Shown: in pieces, positions 45,355 to 56,689 of the stretch
How positions within the stretch are numbered: position 1 is the stretch's first letter
How the letters are laid out: each line of letters begins with the position of its first letter
From: Ahaetulla prasina
Taxonomy: Eukaryota > Chordata > Lepidosauria > Squamata > Colubridae
DNA: 64,000 nt
Direction: 5' to 3'
NCBI RefSeq assembly: GCF_028640845.1
Contig: NC_080539.1
Location: 100,714,554 to 100,778,553, forward strand
Program-made: the position numbers and the translations under genes
The notes under the pieces: generated by a model
The model's input: the letters and a program-made list of their open reading frames with translations, nothing else
Databases searched by the model: none
What the model was told of the DNA's origin: nothing

Positions 45355-46345
45355 GTTATTTATTTATTTATTTTGTCACACAGTATATATAAGCATAAGC
45401 ATGAAATAACTATACAATATATAAGCATATATATATATATATAAGTATGAGTATGTAATAACTATATTAATTGGATATAATGAAAGGAAACAATAGGACC
45501 GGAACGGTAGGTACTCTTGTGCTCTTATGCACGCCCCTTACAGACCTCTAAGGAATGGGGTGAGGTCAATAGTAGACAGTTTTTGGTTGAAGCTTTGGGG
45601 ATTTTGGGAAGAGACCACAGAGTCAGGTAGTGTATTCCAAGTATTAACAACTCTGTTACTGAAGTCATATTTTCTACAATCAAGATTGGAGCGGTTAACA
45701 TTAAGCTTAAATCTATTGTGTGCTCGTGTATTGTTGCAATTGAAGCTGAAGTAGTTCTTGACAGGAAGGACATTGTAATAGATGATTCTATGAGTTAAAC
45801 TCAGGTCATGTCGAAGACAGCATAGTTCTAAATTTTCTAAACCCAGGATTTCAAGTCTGGTGGCATAAGATATTTTGTTGTATTCAGAGGAGTGGAGAAC
45901 TCTTCTTGTAAAATATTTCTGGACACGTTCAATTGTATTGATGTCAGAAAAGTGGTATGGGTTCCAGACAGTCGAGCTGTATTCAAGAATTGGTCTAGCA
46001 AATGTTTTATATGCTCTGGTTAGTAGTGTAGTGTTTTTGGAGAAGAAGCTACGCAAGATTAGGTTTATAACTCTTAAAGCCTTTTTTGCGATGTAGTTGC
46101 AGTGGGCTTTGGCACTTAGATCATTTGATATGAAAATTCCAAGGTCTTTAACAGGGTGGGGGTCATCTGTAAGGTAATGTCCATTGAGTTTGTATTTAGT
46201 GTTTAGATTCTTTTTTCCAATGTGTAAGACAGAGCATTTGCTGGTAGAGATTTGGAGTTGCCAAGTTTTAGACCATTCAGATACAAAGTCAAGGATGCTA
46301 CTGGATCCTTTCCTGTTAGTCCTCAGAATGCCAGAAATCAAGGCT
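45355..46345 (-). mobile_element. CR1-group LINE (family 2), 267-codon open C-terminus
   Basis: The minus strand has an uninterrupted frame from 46341 to 45538. It contains SEWSKTWQLQISTSKCSVLH, DPHPVKDLGIFISNDLSAKA, LTRAYKTFARPILEYSSTVW and ERVQKYFTRRVLHSS, ending STIDLTPFLRGL. It aligns throughout with the copy at 41.2 kb and extends further toward the RT core (WQLQISTSKC follows the usual YxDD region), but the YxDD itself is missing. The 3' UTR contains the shared AGGACCGGAACGGTAGG block in reverse. A long open stretch in a 5'-truncated copy points to modest age. Confidence 0.9.
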
Positions 46346-46733
46346 TAGGCCTTCAACAGGCTCTGCCAAACCTTTGAACAGATTGCAGTGGCTTCAGCAC
46401 AGTAATTTTGCTGTCCTTTCTCAGTCCAGGCTTTGGTTCAGAAGGACGACATTAGGTTCTGTTGTATTAAGGATTGCTTGGTGAGTGCAGCCTCTGAAAT
46501 ACTTACATTTCAGTCAGTGATGCTAACTTAAAAGTTCAATTGGCTTCTACAAAGATTTGAAAATGTTTATTCTGGAAAACTTATTTTATCCACTTCCCTA
46601 AATTCTTTGGAATAGACTTTATCATTTCCTGTACATAAATAATAATAGCAGCATTTCAAAATATCTATTCTATGGAATCGCTGTAGATTTCAAACTTTTC
46701 CCTAATTGCTTTTTTATTTCTCTTCCTCTCCAG
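46346..46733. other. Spacer with pyrimidine tract at its end
   Basis: No repeats. The last 35 bases carry a CTAAT branch-point-like word and a long pyrimidine tract ending CTCTCCAG at 46733. Confidence 0.45.
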
Positions 46734-46779
46734 GAACCTTCAAGATTTATCATGTATAATAGATGCCAACAAGATGAAG
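46734..46779 (+). other. HIVEP2: Possible HIVEP2 non-coding leader exon, 46 nt
   Basis: A strong acceptor (CTAATTGC, pyrimidine tract, CAG at 46731-46733) is followed after 46 nt by AAG|GTATTT, an acceptable donor. The stretch is the last non-repeat DNA before an L2-like insertion and lies 3.7 kb upstream of the main HIVEP2 exon on the same strand. If spliced to 50512, an ATG inside it (46774) would open an 18-codon upstream ORF ending in the next exon. This rests on splice signals only. Confidence 0.35.
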
Positions 46780-46919
46780 GTATTTGAAAAAAAATCAAAA
46801 GTCAAGCAAACAGTAACTCCTGAAACCCATAGCCTTTACTCTGGACTGATTCTTGCTAGTTCATACCACAGCCCTGTTGTTTTATTTCTTAAGAAAAAAA
46901 TTAACAAGCATGTAAATGT

Positions 46920-48550
46920 TGCTTCTTTGGTGGAAGGGGTTTTCCCCGCCACCTTGAAAGAGGCGGTGGTGAGACCTCTCCTTAAGAAGCCTTCCCTGGA
47001 CCCAGCTATTTTGGGGAATTACCGTCCAGTCTCCAACCTTCGCTTTGTGGCGAAGGTTGTAGAGAGTGTGGTTGCATGGCAGCTTCCCCGGCACCTGGAT
47101 GAAGCTGTCTATCTAGACCCGTTCCAGTCCGGCTTCCGACCCGGTTATAGCACGGAGACGGCTTTGGTCGCATTGGTGGATGACCTCTGGAGGGCCAGGG
47201 ATAGGGGTTGCTCCTCTGCCCTGGTCCTATTAGATCTCTCAGCGGCTTTTGATACCATCGACCATGGTATCCTGCTGCGCCGGTTGGAGGGATTGGGAGT
47301 GGGAGGCACTGTTTATCGGTGGTTCTCCTCCTATCTCTCTGACCGGTCGCAGACGGTGTTGACGGGGGCAGAGGTCGTCCGCGAGGCGCCTTACTTGTGG
47401 GGTACCTCAGGGGTCGATTCTCTCGCCTACCCTGTTCAACATCTATATGAAGCTGCTGGGTGAAGTAATCAGTGGTTTCGGGGTGAGTTATCATCTGTAC
47501 GCTGACGATACTCAGCTGTACTTTTCCACCCCGGACCACTCCAATGAAGCGGTCGAAGTGCTGTCCCGGTGCCTGGAAGCCGTACGGGTCTGGATGGGGA
47601 GAAACAGACTCAGGCTCAATCCCTCCAAGACGGAGTGGCTGTGGATGCCGGCACCCCGGTACAGTCAGCTGCATCCGCAGCTGACTGTTGGGGAGGAGTT
47701 AGTGGCCCCAAAGGAGGTGGTTCGCAACTTGGGTGTCCTCCTGGATGGACGGCTGTCCTTTAATGAACATCTGGCGGCCGTCTCCAGGAGGGCTTTTTAC
47801 CAAGTTTGCTTGGTCCGCCAGTTGCGTCCCTTCCTTGACCGGGATGCCTTATGCACAGTCACTCATGCTCTGGTCATGTCTCGGTTGGATTACTGCAATG
47901 CTCTCTACATGGGGCTGCCCTTGAGGTGCACCCGGAGGCTACAGTTAGTCCAGAATGCAGCTGCGCGAGTAGTAACGGGAGCCGCTCGTGGCTCCCATGT
48001 AACATCACTGCTGCGTAGTCTGCACTGGCTTCCTGTGGTCTTTCGGGTGCGCTTCAAGATTTTGGTTACCACTTTTAAAGCGCTCCATGGCTTAGGACCC
48101 GGGTACTTACGAGACCGCCTGCTGTTACCCTATGCCTCCCACCGACCCGTACGCTCTCACAGAGAAGGTCTCAGAGTGTCGGCTGGCGGGCCCCAGGAGT
48201 AGGGCCTTCTCTGTTGGAGCATCGACGCTCTGGAATGAACTTCCCCCTGGCTTACGTCAAGTGCCTGATCTTCGGACCTTCCGTCGTGAGCTAAAAACAC
48301 ATTTATTTATTCAAGCGGGACTGGCATAATAGTTTTAATTTTAAATTGGGGTTTTTATTGTTCTGGGTTTTTAAAATTTTTTTATAATTTTAAATTTAAA
48401 TTTTAATTATCAGCCTTTTTGTAATCTGCTAGGTTTTAATTGTTGGTTTTAATTGTTTATGTATTGTGTTTTATCTTTGGCTGTACACCGCCCTGAGTCC
48501 TTTGGGAGAAGGGCGGTATAAAAATTCAATAAATAAATAAATAAATAAAT
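46920..48550 (+). mobile_element. L2-like LINE, RT to 3' end, mildly decayed
   Basis: The copy begins inside the RT region ([20 protein letters not shown]), then [60 protein letters not shown] (47498-47509), LVRQLRPFLDRDALCTVTHA and the C-terminal FRRELKTHLFIQAGLA near 48325. One frame slip falls near 47375-47440 and another after 48160; otherwise long stretches stay open. The 3' hairpin is at about 48488-48516, with an AATA tail. It is close to the copy at 133-1416 in wording. 5'-truncated and inactive. Confidence 0.92.
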
Positions 48551-48916
48551 TTACTGCATGCCCTATTTTCTAATTCAGTGCCAATGCTGATATTCAGTTC
48601 ATTACCTTAGACATACGATAGGACTTTTTCTTCTGAAGAGTAGCTGTTCTCTGCTCACAAATCAAAAAATAGACTTTATCAACTGAAAAAGAAGTCAACA
48701 CAATTTATTCTTCATATACAAATTGATTCAGATGATGAATGCTTACAAAGCATAGCTACCTTAAATACATAAGTATAGTGCCTGTTTTTGGACTTTGACT
48801 TCCAAGCTAATGATGTAGAATCAGATTCTGCTAGATTTACTTTTTACTTAAAACCGTAGCAGCTATAAAGCACTTTCTAAAAGTGTATAAAGCTTTTATA
48901 CACTTTGATGTAAAGT
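48551..48916. other. No gene seen
   Basis: Unique-looking AT-rich DNA. Confidence 0.4.
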
Positions 48917-48980
48917 GTAAAGCTGGACTAGAAAACCTCCAAGGTCCCTTACAGCTCTATTCTAATTCTAAATTCTAAGG
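48917..48980 (+). mobile_element. CR1 3' end fragment with AATAG-related tail
   Basis: GCTGGACTAGAAAACCTCCA then AGGTCCCTTACAGCTCTATT, and a tail of TTCTAATTCTAAATTCTAA. Very short CR1 terminus. Confidence 0.75.
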
Positions 48981-49080
48981 GATTTATCATGGAAACATGA
49001 TGCAGAAGCAAGCTTCTAATTTGGCGCCCTCTGCTGCTGCTTTTCAGCAAAATGCTTAAAATGTCAAGAGATCCCATCGA

Positions 49081-49455
49081 CAGGTAGTCCTCGACTTGTA
49101 ACCATTCGTTCAGTGACTGTTCGAAGTTACAGTGGTATTAGAAAATGTGATCTATGTTTTACACTTACGACCATTGCAGCATCCTCATGGTCACATGTTC
49201 GTAATTCAGTCGCTTGGCAACTGTCATGTATTTATGTTGTAGTGCTCTGGGTCATTTTCTGCGACCTTCCGACAAGCAAAGTCAATGGGGAAGCCAGATT
49301 CACTTAACAACCCTGTTACTAACGTAACAATGGCAAGTGATTCATTTACGAATTGCAAGAAAAATCGTCAAATGGGGCAAAATCCACTTAACAACTATCT
49401 TGCTTAGCAGCATAAATTTGGGGACCAATTATAGTTGTAAGCTGAGGACTACCTG
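49081..49455. mobile_element. TA-type TIR element, intact 375-bp copy
   Basis: CAGGTAGTCCTCGACTTGTA at the left and GTAAGCTGAGGACTACCTG at the right form 19-bp inverted ends with one or two mismatches. TA follows on the right and GA precedes on the left, so the duplication is imperfect. The interior lacks coding capacity. This is the best reference copy for the fragments at 2588, 7590 and 41153. Confidence 0.8.
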
Positions 49456-49743
49456 TATATAGTAGATGTTACGAGGTCTAGTCCAGAGCATTCAGTATAA
49501 TTCAGATTTGAATAGGAGTTCAGGTGCAGAAGATTCAGGAATGTACCCATAGAGACTGTGAATGGTCCTGAATGTGTTTTCTAGGAAGCTGTTTATAAGA
49601 AAACTGAAGGATGATCGTTGAATTTTGATTTCAAAGGAACCTGTTTATAAACCTTTATTCAGTTAATGAAGCTGAAAGGAATTCAAAAGTGACTTCTCAG
49701 ACTAACGTTACCCATAAAGTAGTTAAAATTAGAAACCCTGTAA

Positions 49744-50171
49744 CCCTGATGGCGAACCTATGGCAGCTATATCTGTGGCCACACAAGCATTGTCCTAGCT
49801 CAGCTGCTGTGCGCATGCGCGCGCTGGCCAGCTGATTTCCGGGTTTTCCGGGCCCACCGGAAGTTGGGAAATGGGCCGTTTCTGGCCTCCGGAGGGCCTT
49901 GTGGGGTGGAGGAGGCTATTTTCGCCCTCCCCAGGCTCAAAGAAAGCCTCTGGAGCCTGGGGAGGGCAAAAAATGGGCCTACTGGGCCCACCAGTAACCT
50001 TTTTGCTGTCGCATGCCAAATGCGAGGGGAAGCATGGGGTGGGGGGTGTCACGTGTGCATTGCATAGGGGGTGGGGGGCATTGAATTATGGGTGTGGCAT
50101 GCCCATGCATGACCCCCCCCCACGGCCCCCACGCTTTTGGCACGTGACGGCACAAAGGTTAGCCATCACTG
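49744..50171. mobile_element. hAT-type non-autonomous element, GATGGCGA family, 428 bp
   Basis: CTGATGGCGAACCTATGGCA at the left and AAGGTTAGCCATCACTG at the right are inverted ends. CCCTGTAA (49736-49743) and CCCTATAA (50172-50179) match at 7 of 8. The interior is GC-rich (TGCGCATGCGCGCGC near 49808) with GCCTCCGGAGGGCC-like palindromes, and carries no transposase. It ends 340 bp before the main HIVEP2 exon. Confidence 0.88.
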
Positions 50172-50179
50172 CCCTATAA

Positions 50180-50511
50180 CACTACACTCCTATATTTTAC
50201 CCAAAGAACTTATAAAAATCAATGAATAACAAAAATATCAAAGATCCATAAAAGCACCTAGCAAAACAAATCCTGTTAGGTTGTGGGATAATTACGTTGT
50301 CATTTTCTCTGCTCTTGCCACTGGCAGCCATGAAGAGGAAGCAAGCTTGAGAAAATGTCATAGCATAATAATATTAGATCCCACTTTTGTTATTGTTACA
50401 GAACATAGTTGGGGGGGTTTCCTTTAACATCTGTCTCCAAAATTATACAAACTTGCAAACTAACATCCGTCTTTGTCTTTTGAACTCTTTTTTTTTTTTT
50501 TTTTTTTGCAG
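50180..50511 (+). other. HIVEP2: Intron end before HIVEP2 coding exon
   Basis: No repeats recognised. It ends in an exceptionally long, almost pure T tract of about 22 nt followed by GCAG at 50508-50511, a strong 3' splice site. A second AG four bases downstream (CAG at 50513-50515) offers an alternative. Confidence 0.7.
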
Positions 50512-50906
50512 GCAGCTGGATCTTCTGGAAGAGGTTGTGTGGAACTCTGCTTTAGTAGATGAGCAAATAAATCTCTGTGGTTCATTCTTCATCTGAACCT
50601 TTGTTAACCATGAATAACCTTCAGATGTCCCACCATGTCTTGACAGATGTAAACTAAACTGTTCAGAGACATTTCCTGCCATGAACAGAACTGCTTGACA
50701 ATTACTTTTTAGCATAGAACTACAAGAGATCTGATGCCTGTAGTACGACTATGTGGAAAGTTTTCACAGAGGAAGAGACGTCTGTGAAGTTAGAACAGCT
50801 GTGGAAAAATGGGAGCACCTGAACTTTAAAAAGCACAGCACTGGATACACTTCATGTGCCTGTACAGCTTTCAAGTGAACTAGTACCTAAGACCTTTGGT
50901 GACAAA
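50512..50906 (+). promoter_or_regulatory. HIVEP2: HIVEP2 5' leader in coding exon, nine uORFs
   Basis: The exonic leader holds ten ATGs before the HIVEP2 start, giving nine short upstream ORFs that all close before 50907. The longest are 50610-50657 (15 codons), 50734-50787 (17) and 50751-50822 (23); the nearest to the start is 50854-50883. Other starts are at 50559, 50635, 50647, 50681 and 50809, and 50625 is an internal in-frame ATG. Known biology: leaders with several uORFs usually lower translation of the main frame. Whether all uATGs are used depends on which leader exons are joined, which the window does not show. Confidence 0.75.
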
Positions 50907-53900
50907 ATGGACTCTGGAGATATAGCTGTAGGGCAAAATGCTACCTCAAGAACCGGAGAAGCAGCAAAAGTATCAAGCAGATGGAGGCAGGAGCATTCAG
51001 CTAATGTGAAGATGGGTAGCCTGGACGGTCAGGCACAAATTGATCCAGAACACATGGGAAGCCCTGCGTCATCTCAGCTTTTTAGTTCTGGGAAAGGGGT
51101 GTCACCGAGCAATGCAACCCAACAAATCACAGACAAGCAATACCCTCAGCAGCTTCCAAGTCCGTACGCCTGTCCACACTCGCTTTCATTTCCACAGCCA
51201 TCGTTACCACAAGGTTTCTTGCACAATCTGAAGCCGCGACAGAGTCTGGAAAGCCACAAATGGCAATTTTCTGGCCCTCTTCAGCCAGTTGCCTCCGAGG
51301 ACTTGTTTCCTTTTCACGTGCATGGCCATAGTGGAAGTTTCTCCAGAAAGAAAGTGTCCAATCTTAACCCTGCTTATAGCCAGTACTCTCAGAAATGTAT
51401 AGAGCAATCCTCAGAAGACGGTTATAAGAAAGAACATAAACCCAAAAAGCCTGGCAAATACATTTGCCCTTATTGTAGCAGGGCTTGTGCCAAACCTAGT
51501 GTACTTAAAAAACATATAAGGTCCCATACGGGGGAACGACCCTACCCTTGTGTCCCTTGCGGTTTTTCATTTAAGACAAAAAGCAATTTATACAAGCACA
51601 GGAAATCCCATGCCCATGCAATCAAAGCAGGACTAGTCCCTTTCACAGAATCTGCTGTATCTAAGTTGGACCTAGACAGCAGTTTCATTGATGTGGAAGC
51701 AGAGATACATTCAGATGGGGAGCAGAGTACAGATACAGATGAAGAGACGTCGTTACTCGTTGAAAGTTCTGACAAACTGAGCCCAGTTCCGCAGATTCCA
51801 TTGGACATTGCAAGCAGAAGCAGCTTTCATGCATCCCTAGAAGAATCCTTGGGAGGCCCAATGAAAGTCCCTATTTTAATTATTCCCAGAAGCGGGGTGC
51901 CCTTGCCATGTGAAAGCTCCCTGCATGTTGGGACTGACAATCTGCAGAATCCATTAATTACTAAGTCTGATGACTCTCACACAGTTAAGCAACGTCTTGC
52001 CTTGAGACTGTCTGAGAAGAAAGGACAAGATTCTGACCAGTCATTAAATCTACTGAGCCCGCATAGCAAAGGAAGCACTGACTCTGGTTATTTTTCACGC
52101 TCGGAAAGTGCAGAGCAACAGATAAGCCCACCAAATACCAATGTGAAATCTTACGAAGAAATCATCTTTGGGAAATTCTATAGGATCAATCAAAGGACTG
52201 CACAACCATTAGCGACAGCCAATCAAGATTGTAATTCAATGGGTAGAAAAGGCAAGATGGAGCCACTACCTCTTATAAACCCTAGATTAGACATTAGCTT
52301 GTCTGAAGAGCGAATGTCTCCAAATAATGAAGCACTAATGGACTCTGGCAACATGAGCACTATGAAAAATAGCCAGGTCTTTGACGACGGCAGTTCAGAA
52401 TCCAAACAGTTGCAAATTATTACATCATCCATCAAAAATGAAGCAAGCTTTTATCCAGGAAGTCATTTGGGTGATGCATCTCTGCTCCTAGAACCTTCAG
52501 CAGATACAAATCCACTGATTAGAAGCAACTCCATGCCCACATCATCTGCAACTAACTTGAATGTTCCATCATCTTTAAGAGGAAGCCATTCATTTGATGA
52601 GAGAATGACAGGTTCAGATGATGTGTTTTATCCTGAAACTATAGGAATACCCCATCAACGAATGTTAATAAGACAAGCAGCCTTTGAACTTCCTTCATTG
52701 CAGGAAGGACACTCTGATTCAGAGTATCATGGACGAATGGGGAAGAACATCATGGTTGCTTCCATTAGATCACCCGTAGGAGAAAAAGGGCCAGGCATGA
52801 GAGAAAAGAAATTGCCAGCAGGGGAGAGACATATTTATGAGGGTGAGTCTTCTGGAAAGCACTATAGAAAGTGGGAAGACTATGGGATTCTGAAGCAAAG
52901 CTTCAGTGGGTCAAAACAAAGTGGAGAATTCTATACTGAATCGCCTACACAGTTACAGGCAATGTCTTCCACATATGGCATTGTGTTTGAAAATCGAAAG
53001 CGTAGGATCCAAAAGAGTGTTGGAGATGAGGAAGACACGCCATCATTATGCAGTGGGGTTAGTAGCAATTCCATGACTGGTGATTTTGACCCAAAATTGC
53101 AAACCCAGGATGGACCAAGGAGTGGATATGCCATACAAAGCCATGAGAGTGCTGCTCATTGCCATTCAGAGCGGTTTGAGGTGTGTAGACCCCATTTACA
53201 ATCATGCAGTCCAACCACTAGTTTAGAAGAATGCTCTTCAGCTGCCGATCAAGAAAAAGCCGCAGAATCTCTGAGCAGAAAAGGAAATGTAATTTCTGTG
53301 ATTCAGCACACAAATTCCTTGAGCCGGCCAAATTCATTCGAAAGATCTGAATCTACAGAGCTTGTTACTTGCCAGCAGGAGAAAAGCTATTTGACATCTG
53401 AAAGTTTTGAAAGTGAGGTTGCGGAATTCCCAATGAGCCCAGAGAGAGTCCAGCAAATAGAAAACGCCGATGTTGCTAGCAAACAGCCTTCCTCGCTGCA
53501 GCCTTTTCAGACCTACATGCAACCGAGACTGGTTCGTCAGCATAATATACAGGTCCCTGAAATCCGTGTCACCGAGGAGCCAGATAAACCTGAAAAAGAG
53601 AGGGAGGTCCCAGTGAAAGAGCAAGAAAAGCCCCCGGAAGAATTCCAGTGGCCGCAAAGGAGTGAAACCTTGTCCCAGCTCCCAGCTGAAAAGCTACCGC
53701 CCAAGAAGAAACGCTTGCGTCTTGCTGACATGGAACATTCCTCTGGAGAGTCCAGCTTTGAATCCACGGGAACTAGCCTTTCTCGCAGCCCTAGCCAAGA
53801 GAGTAACCTGTCTCACAGTTCGAGTTTTTCAATGTCTTTTGAGCGAGAGGACAGTATCAGGTTCATAACGTCGACCAAACAGGACGAATTGGTCAAGCAG

Positions 53901-56036
53901 CCTGAATTTTTGACTGTCCCAGCTGGTGCTTACTCTCTTTCTGTCCCTGGACATCACCAACAGAAAGAAATGAGGCGCTGCTCATCAGAACAGATGCCCT
54001 GTCCTTACCCTGCTGAAATCCCTGAGATACGGAGCAAATCTTTCGATTATGGGAATCTGTCTCATGCTTCTGCAGCAGGAGCACCTCCAGTGGCTTTGTC
54101 TCCAGTGAGAGAAAGGAAGAAATGCTTTTTAGTTCGCCAGGCTTCTTTCAGCGGCTCCCCAGAGATTTCCCAGGCCGATTCAAGCATGGAACAAACTATA
54201 AAGCAAGAGCAAACAGAACATGGACATGCCGGCCTTCGGTCTTCCCAAACTCCTTGGTCTCATTCCTCCTTTTCTCTTCCTTCAGATGACTCCAGGAAGC
54301 AAGCTACTGGTTCTTGTCCTCCACGAAGCACTAGTTTATCGCCACTTTCCCACCTCTCGGTCCCCCAAGCACCTTATATTCTAAGCAAATATCCAGCAGA
54401 ACAACAGCATCTATTTGCACTGCAAGAAAAAGTTCCCTTTTTTCCTATCCACAGTACTATATTGCAGTTCCCCTACCCATCTGTCTGCATGGTTCACTTG
54501 CCATCTCAGCCCTTGTGGCCTTCAGAAATTTCACAGACCCCCTTTCCACATCACTTTGTACAGCAGCTTCAAAAATCTTATTCGAAGCAACCTTTCCCAA
54601 TTGAAAGCCACCCAGGTTGCCACTTGGAATATGCTCAAGAACATATTCGAAAGAAACCTGATTATGTATGTACTAAAGAGCAACCTTACCAGCGTTACTC
54701 AGGAACATCTGGGCAGTATTCTAAAAATGCACTTGCAACTTACCAGCCAGATTGTAGCATTAAATCAACCGATACCTCTTCTCAACAGCAGCTACAGGTG
54801 AATTTTGAAACCCAGAATATTGAACCTGTTCAGTCATTACCGGGCACCGTTGTTCCTGTTAGACTCCAGACCCATGTGCCGTCCTATGGTAGTGTTATGT
54901 ACACAAGCATTTCCCAGATTCTTGCTCAAAGCAGTAGCCCTGCTATCGTCATCTGCAAAGTAGATGAGACTCTTTCTCAAAGGACATTAGCAACAAGCTC
55001 ATCCATGCACGGAATAGGGTTTAACATAGCACAGATGTTAAACCAACATGGAGGGCTAGAAAAATATCCCTTGTGGAAAGTACCACAGACTCTGTCACTT
55101 AACTTAGACTCTTCTATCCCATTATGTTTGACCTCCAGTTCAGACACTGCCTCTACTCTAGGTGGAAACAAGCGTATGCTTTCACCAGCAAGTAGCTTGG
55201 AGCTCTTTATGGAAACCAAACAGCAAAAGAGAGTCAAAGATGAAAAAATGTATGGACAGATTGTTGAGGAGCTAAGTGCTGTAGAGCTCACTAGTTCAGA
55301 TATAAAGAAAAATTTTCCGAGACCACAAAAGCCCCAGCTGGTTAGGCAGAGTTGTACCACTGAGTCAAAAGAAAGGGGGCAGTCTCCTTTGCTCTGTTCT
55401 CCATTATCGTCATCATCTCAAGATTTGCCAGGTAGCAAACCATCTCCCGCTGAGTCTTCTCCATTAAACAAGGAGAAGCTTTCTAGTTTTGATTCTGCTT
55501 CACCTGGGCAAAAGTCTAGTGGCACTTCTGAAGGCAGGGAATCCCCAGAAGAACTGGATGTGGATGAAACATCCTCAGATATGTGCCTAAGCCCACAGAG
55601 GTCTTTGATATCTTCAGGAGAAAGTCCAATGGAAGACCAATCCAAACCACAAAAATTGCCATTTGGTATGCTGGTACAAATGGCATCTCAACCAAGTGGG
55701 AAAGCAGTGACCTCAACAATTCTCCTGACAGATCTTGCTGACATCCAGCACATTTTGAGATTCCCTAGTTTGCGTACTACCACAACTGTGAGCTGGTGTT
55801 TCTTAAACTACACAAAACCCAGTTTTATTCAACAAGCAACCCTAAAATCATCCGTTTATGCTTCATGGTGCATTAGTTCTTGTAACCCAAACCCATCGGG
55901 ACTGAGTACAAAGATTACCCTTGCACTCCTACGCTCCAAGCAGAAAAGCAGCACAGAAATCTATACACTGTCTCCAATGCATAGGCCTGGAATGGGAAAG
56001 CTGACATCATCAAGTACATGGAAGGAGTTTGCTCAG
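50907..56036 (+). CDS. HIVEP2: HIVEP2 large coding exon (residues 1-1710)
   Basis: This exon encodes the N-terminal two thirds of HIVEP2 (Schnurri-2, MBP-2), a nuclear zinc-finger protein of the ZAS family that binds NF-kB-like enhancer sites and in mammals acts in T-cell and brain development. The start ATG at 50907 has A at -3 and G at +4 and begins [10 protein letters not shown], matching mammalian HIVEP2. An in-frame stop lies at 50820-50822. The first ZAS finger pair is complete: C187, C190, H203, H207, linker TGERPY, then C215, C218, H231, H235. An acidic Ser/Thr stretch follows ([19 protein letters not shown]). A basic nuclear-localisation-type motif PPKKKRLR sits at 931-938. The remainder is Ser/Pro-rich, with conserved blocks such as [19 protein letters not shown] and WCFLNYTKP near 1630. 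The frame is uninterrupted. The exon ends after codon Q, CAG|GTAATC, phase 0. Confidence 0.97.
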
Positions 56037-56689
56037 GTAATCAGCCAATTCTTAAAGATCTATGGGTTTTAGTGAGATTTTCTATTATATAGAAAAGTGC
56101 AGTGCATGAGAGACATTTCAGCATAATGTTTCTGGAGTAGTTTTCCAACATATTAATGAGTTTGTTGCTTCATTCTAAGAGGACTTTTCAAATCTATGAG
56201 TAAGAGTTAGGAGGAAAAGTAGCATCATGATTATGGATTGTTTCTGAAAAACCTTGTGGGGATTTAACATTTTCCAATTATATTTTCAAAGGAAATGATT
56301 CCAAAGTTTCTATTTTAGAAGAAGAAATCGCATCATCACTAACTGGCTATAAAACATAAATATAAAATGTTAATTTCAAGAGTTTCATAATATGTCAGTT
56401 GTTGCATTTTCTGCATCTTTCAACACTGATATAAATTTTCAGAATGCAAAATGTATTGAATTCTCATAAGTATAACACAATCTGAAATAGTATGTAGTAA
56501 GTAGTAAGGGGTGGCCTTACTACTTTATTTTTAAGTGGGGTTATTTTTTTTGGCACTCGAGTAGCATCAGATAAAATCAATAATTAAACTACACTGTTGG
56601 AATTATGCATTGTTGCATATCTGTGCTTTCATTTTCATTTTCTTACTGGGCTAAAGAAAATGGAATTAATATTGGATTTGGATCATAGA

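Noticed and set aside
45538..46341. 267-codon minus-strand frame as a host gene
   Set aside because: Same LINE family as 41185-41865, with the shared 3' UTR and AT-rich tail.
49795..50179. Open frames and CpG-rich patch as a HIVEP2 promoter or CpG island
   Set aside because: The patch is bounded by transposon ends and an 8-bp duplication; its GC content comes from the element.
50856..50906. N-terminal extension of the HIVEP2 frame upstream of 50907
   Set aside because: It would start at a GTG, not an ATG. The ATG at 50907 has a strong Kozak context and matches the known HIVEP2 N-terminus, and an in-frame stop lies at 50820-50822.
56037..56072. Continuation of the HIVEP2 frame past 56036
   Set aside because: The 11 codons follow a clear CAG|GTAATC donor, do not match HIVEP2, and the next exon joins in phase.
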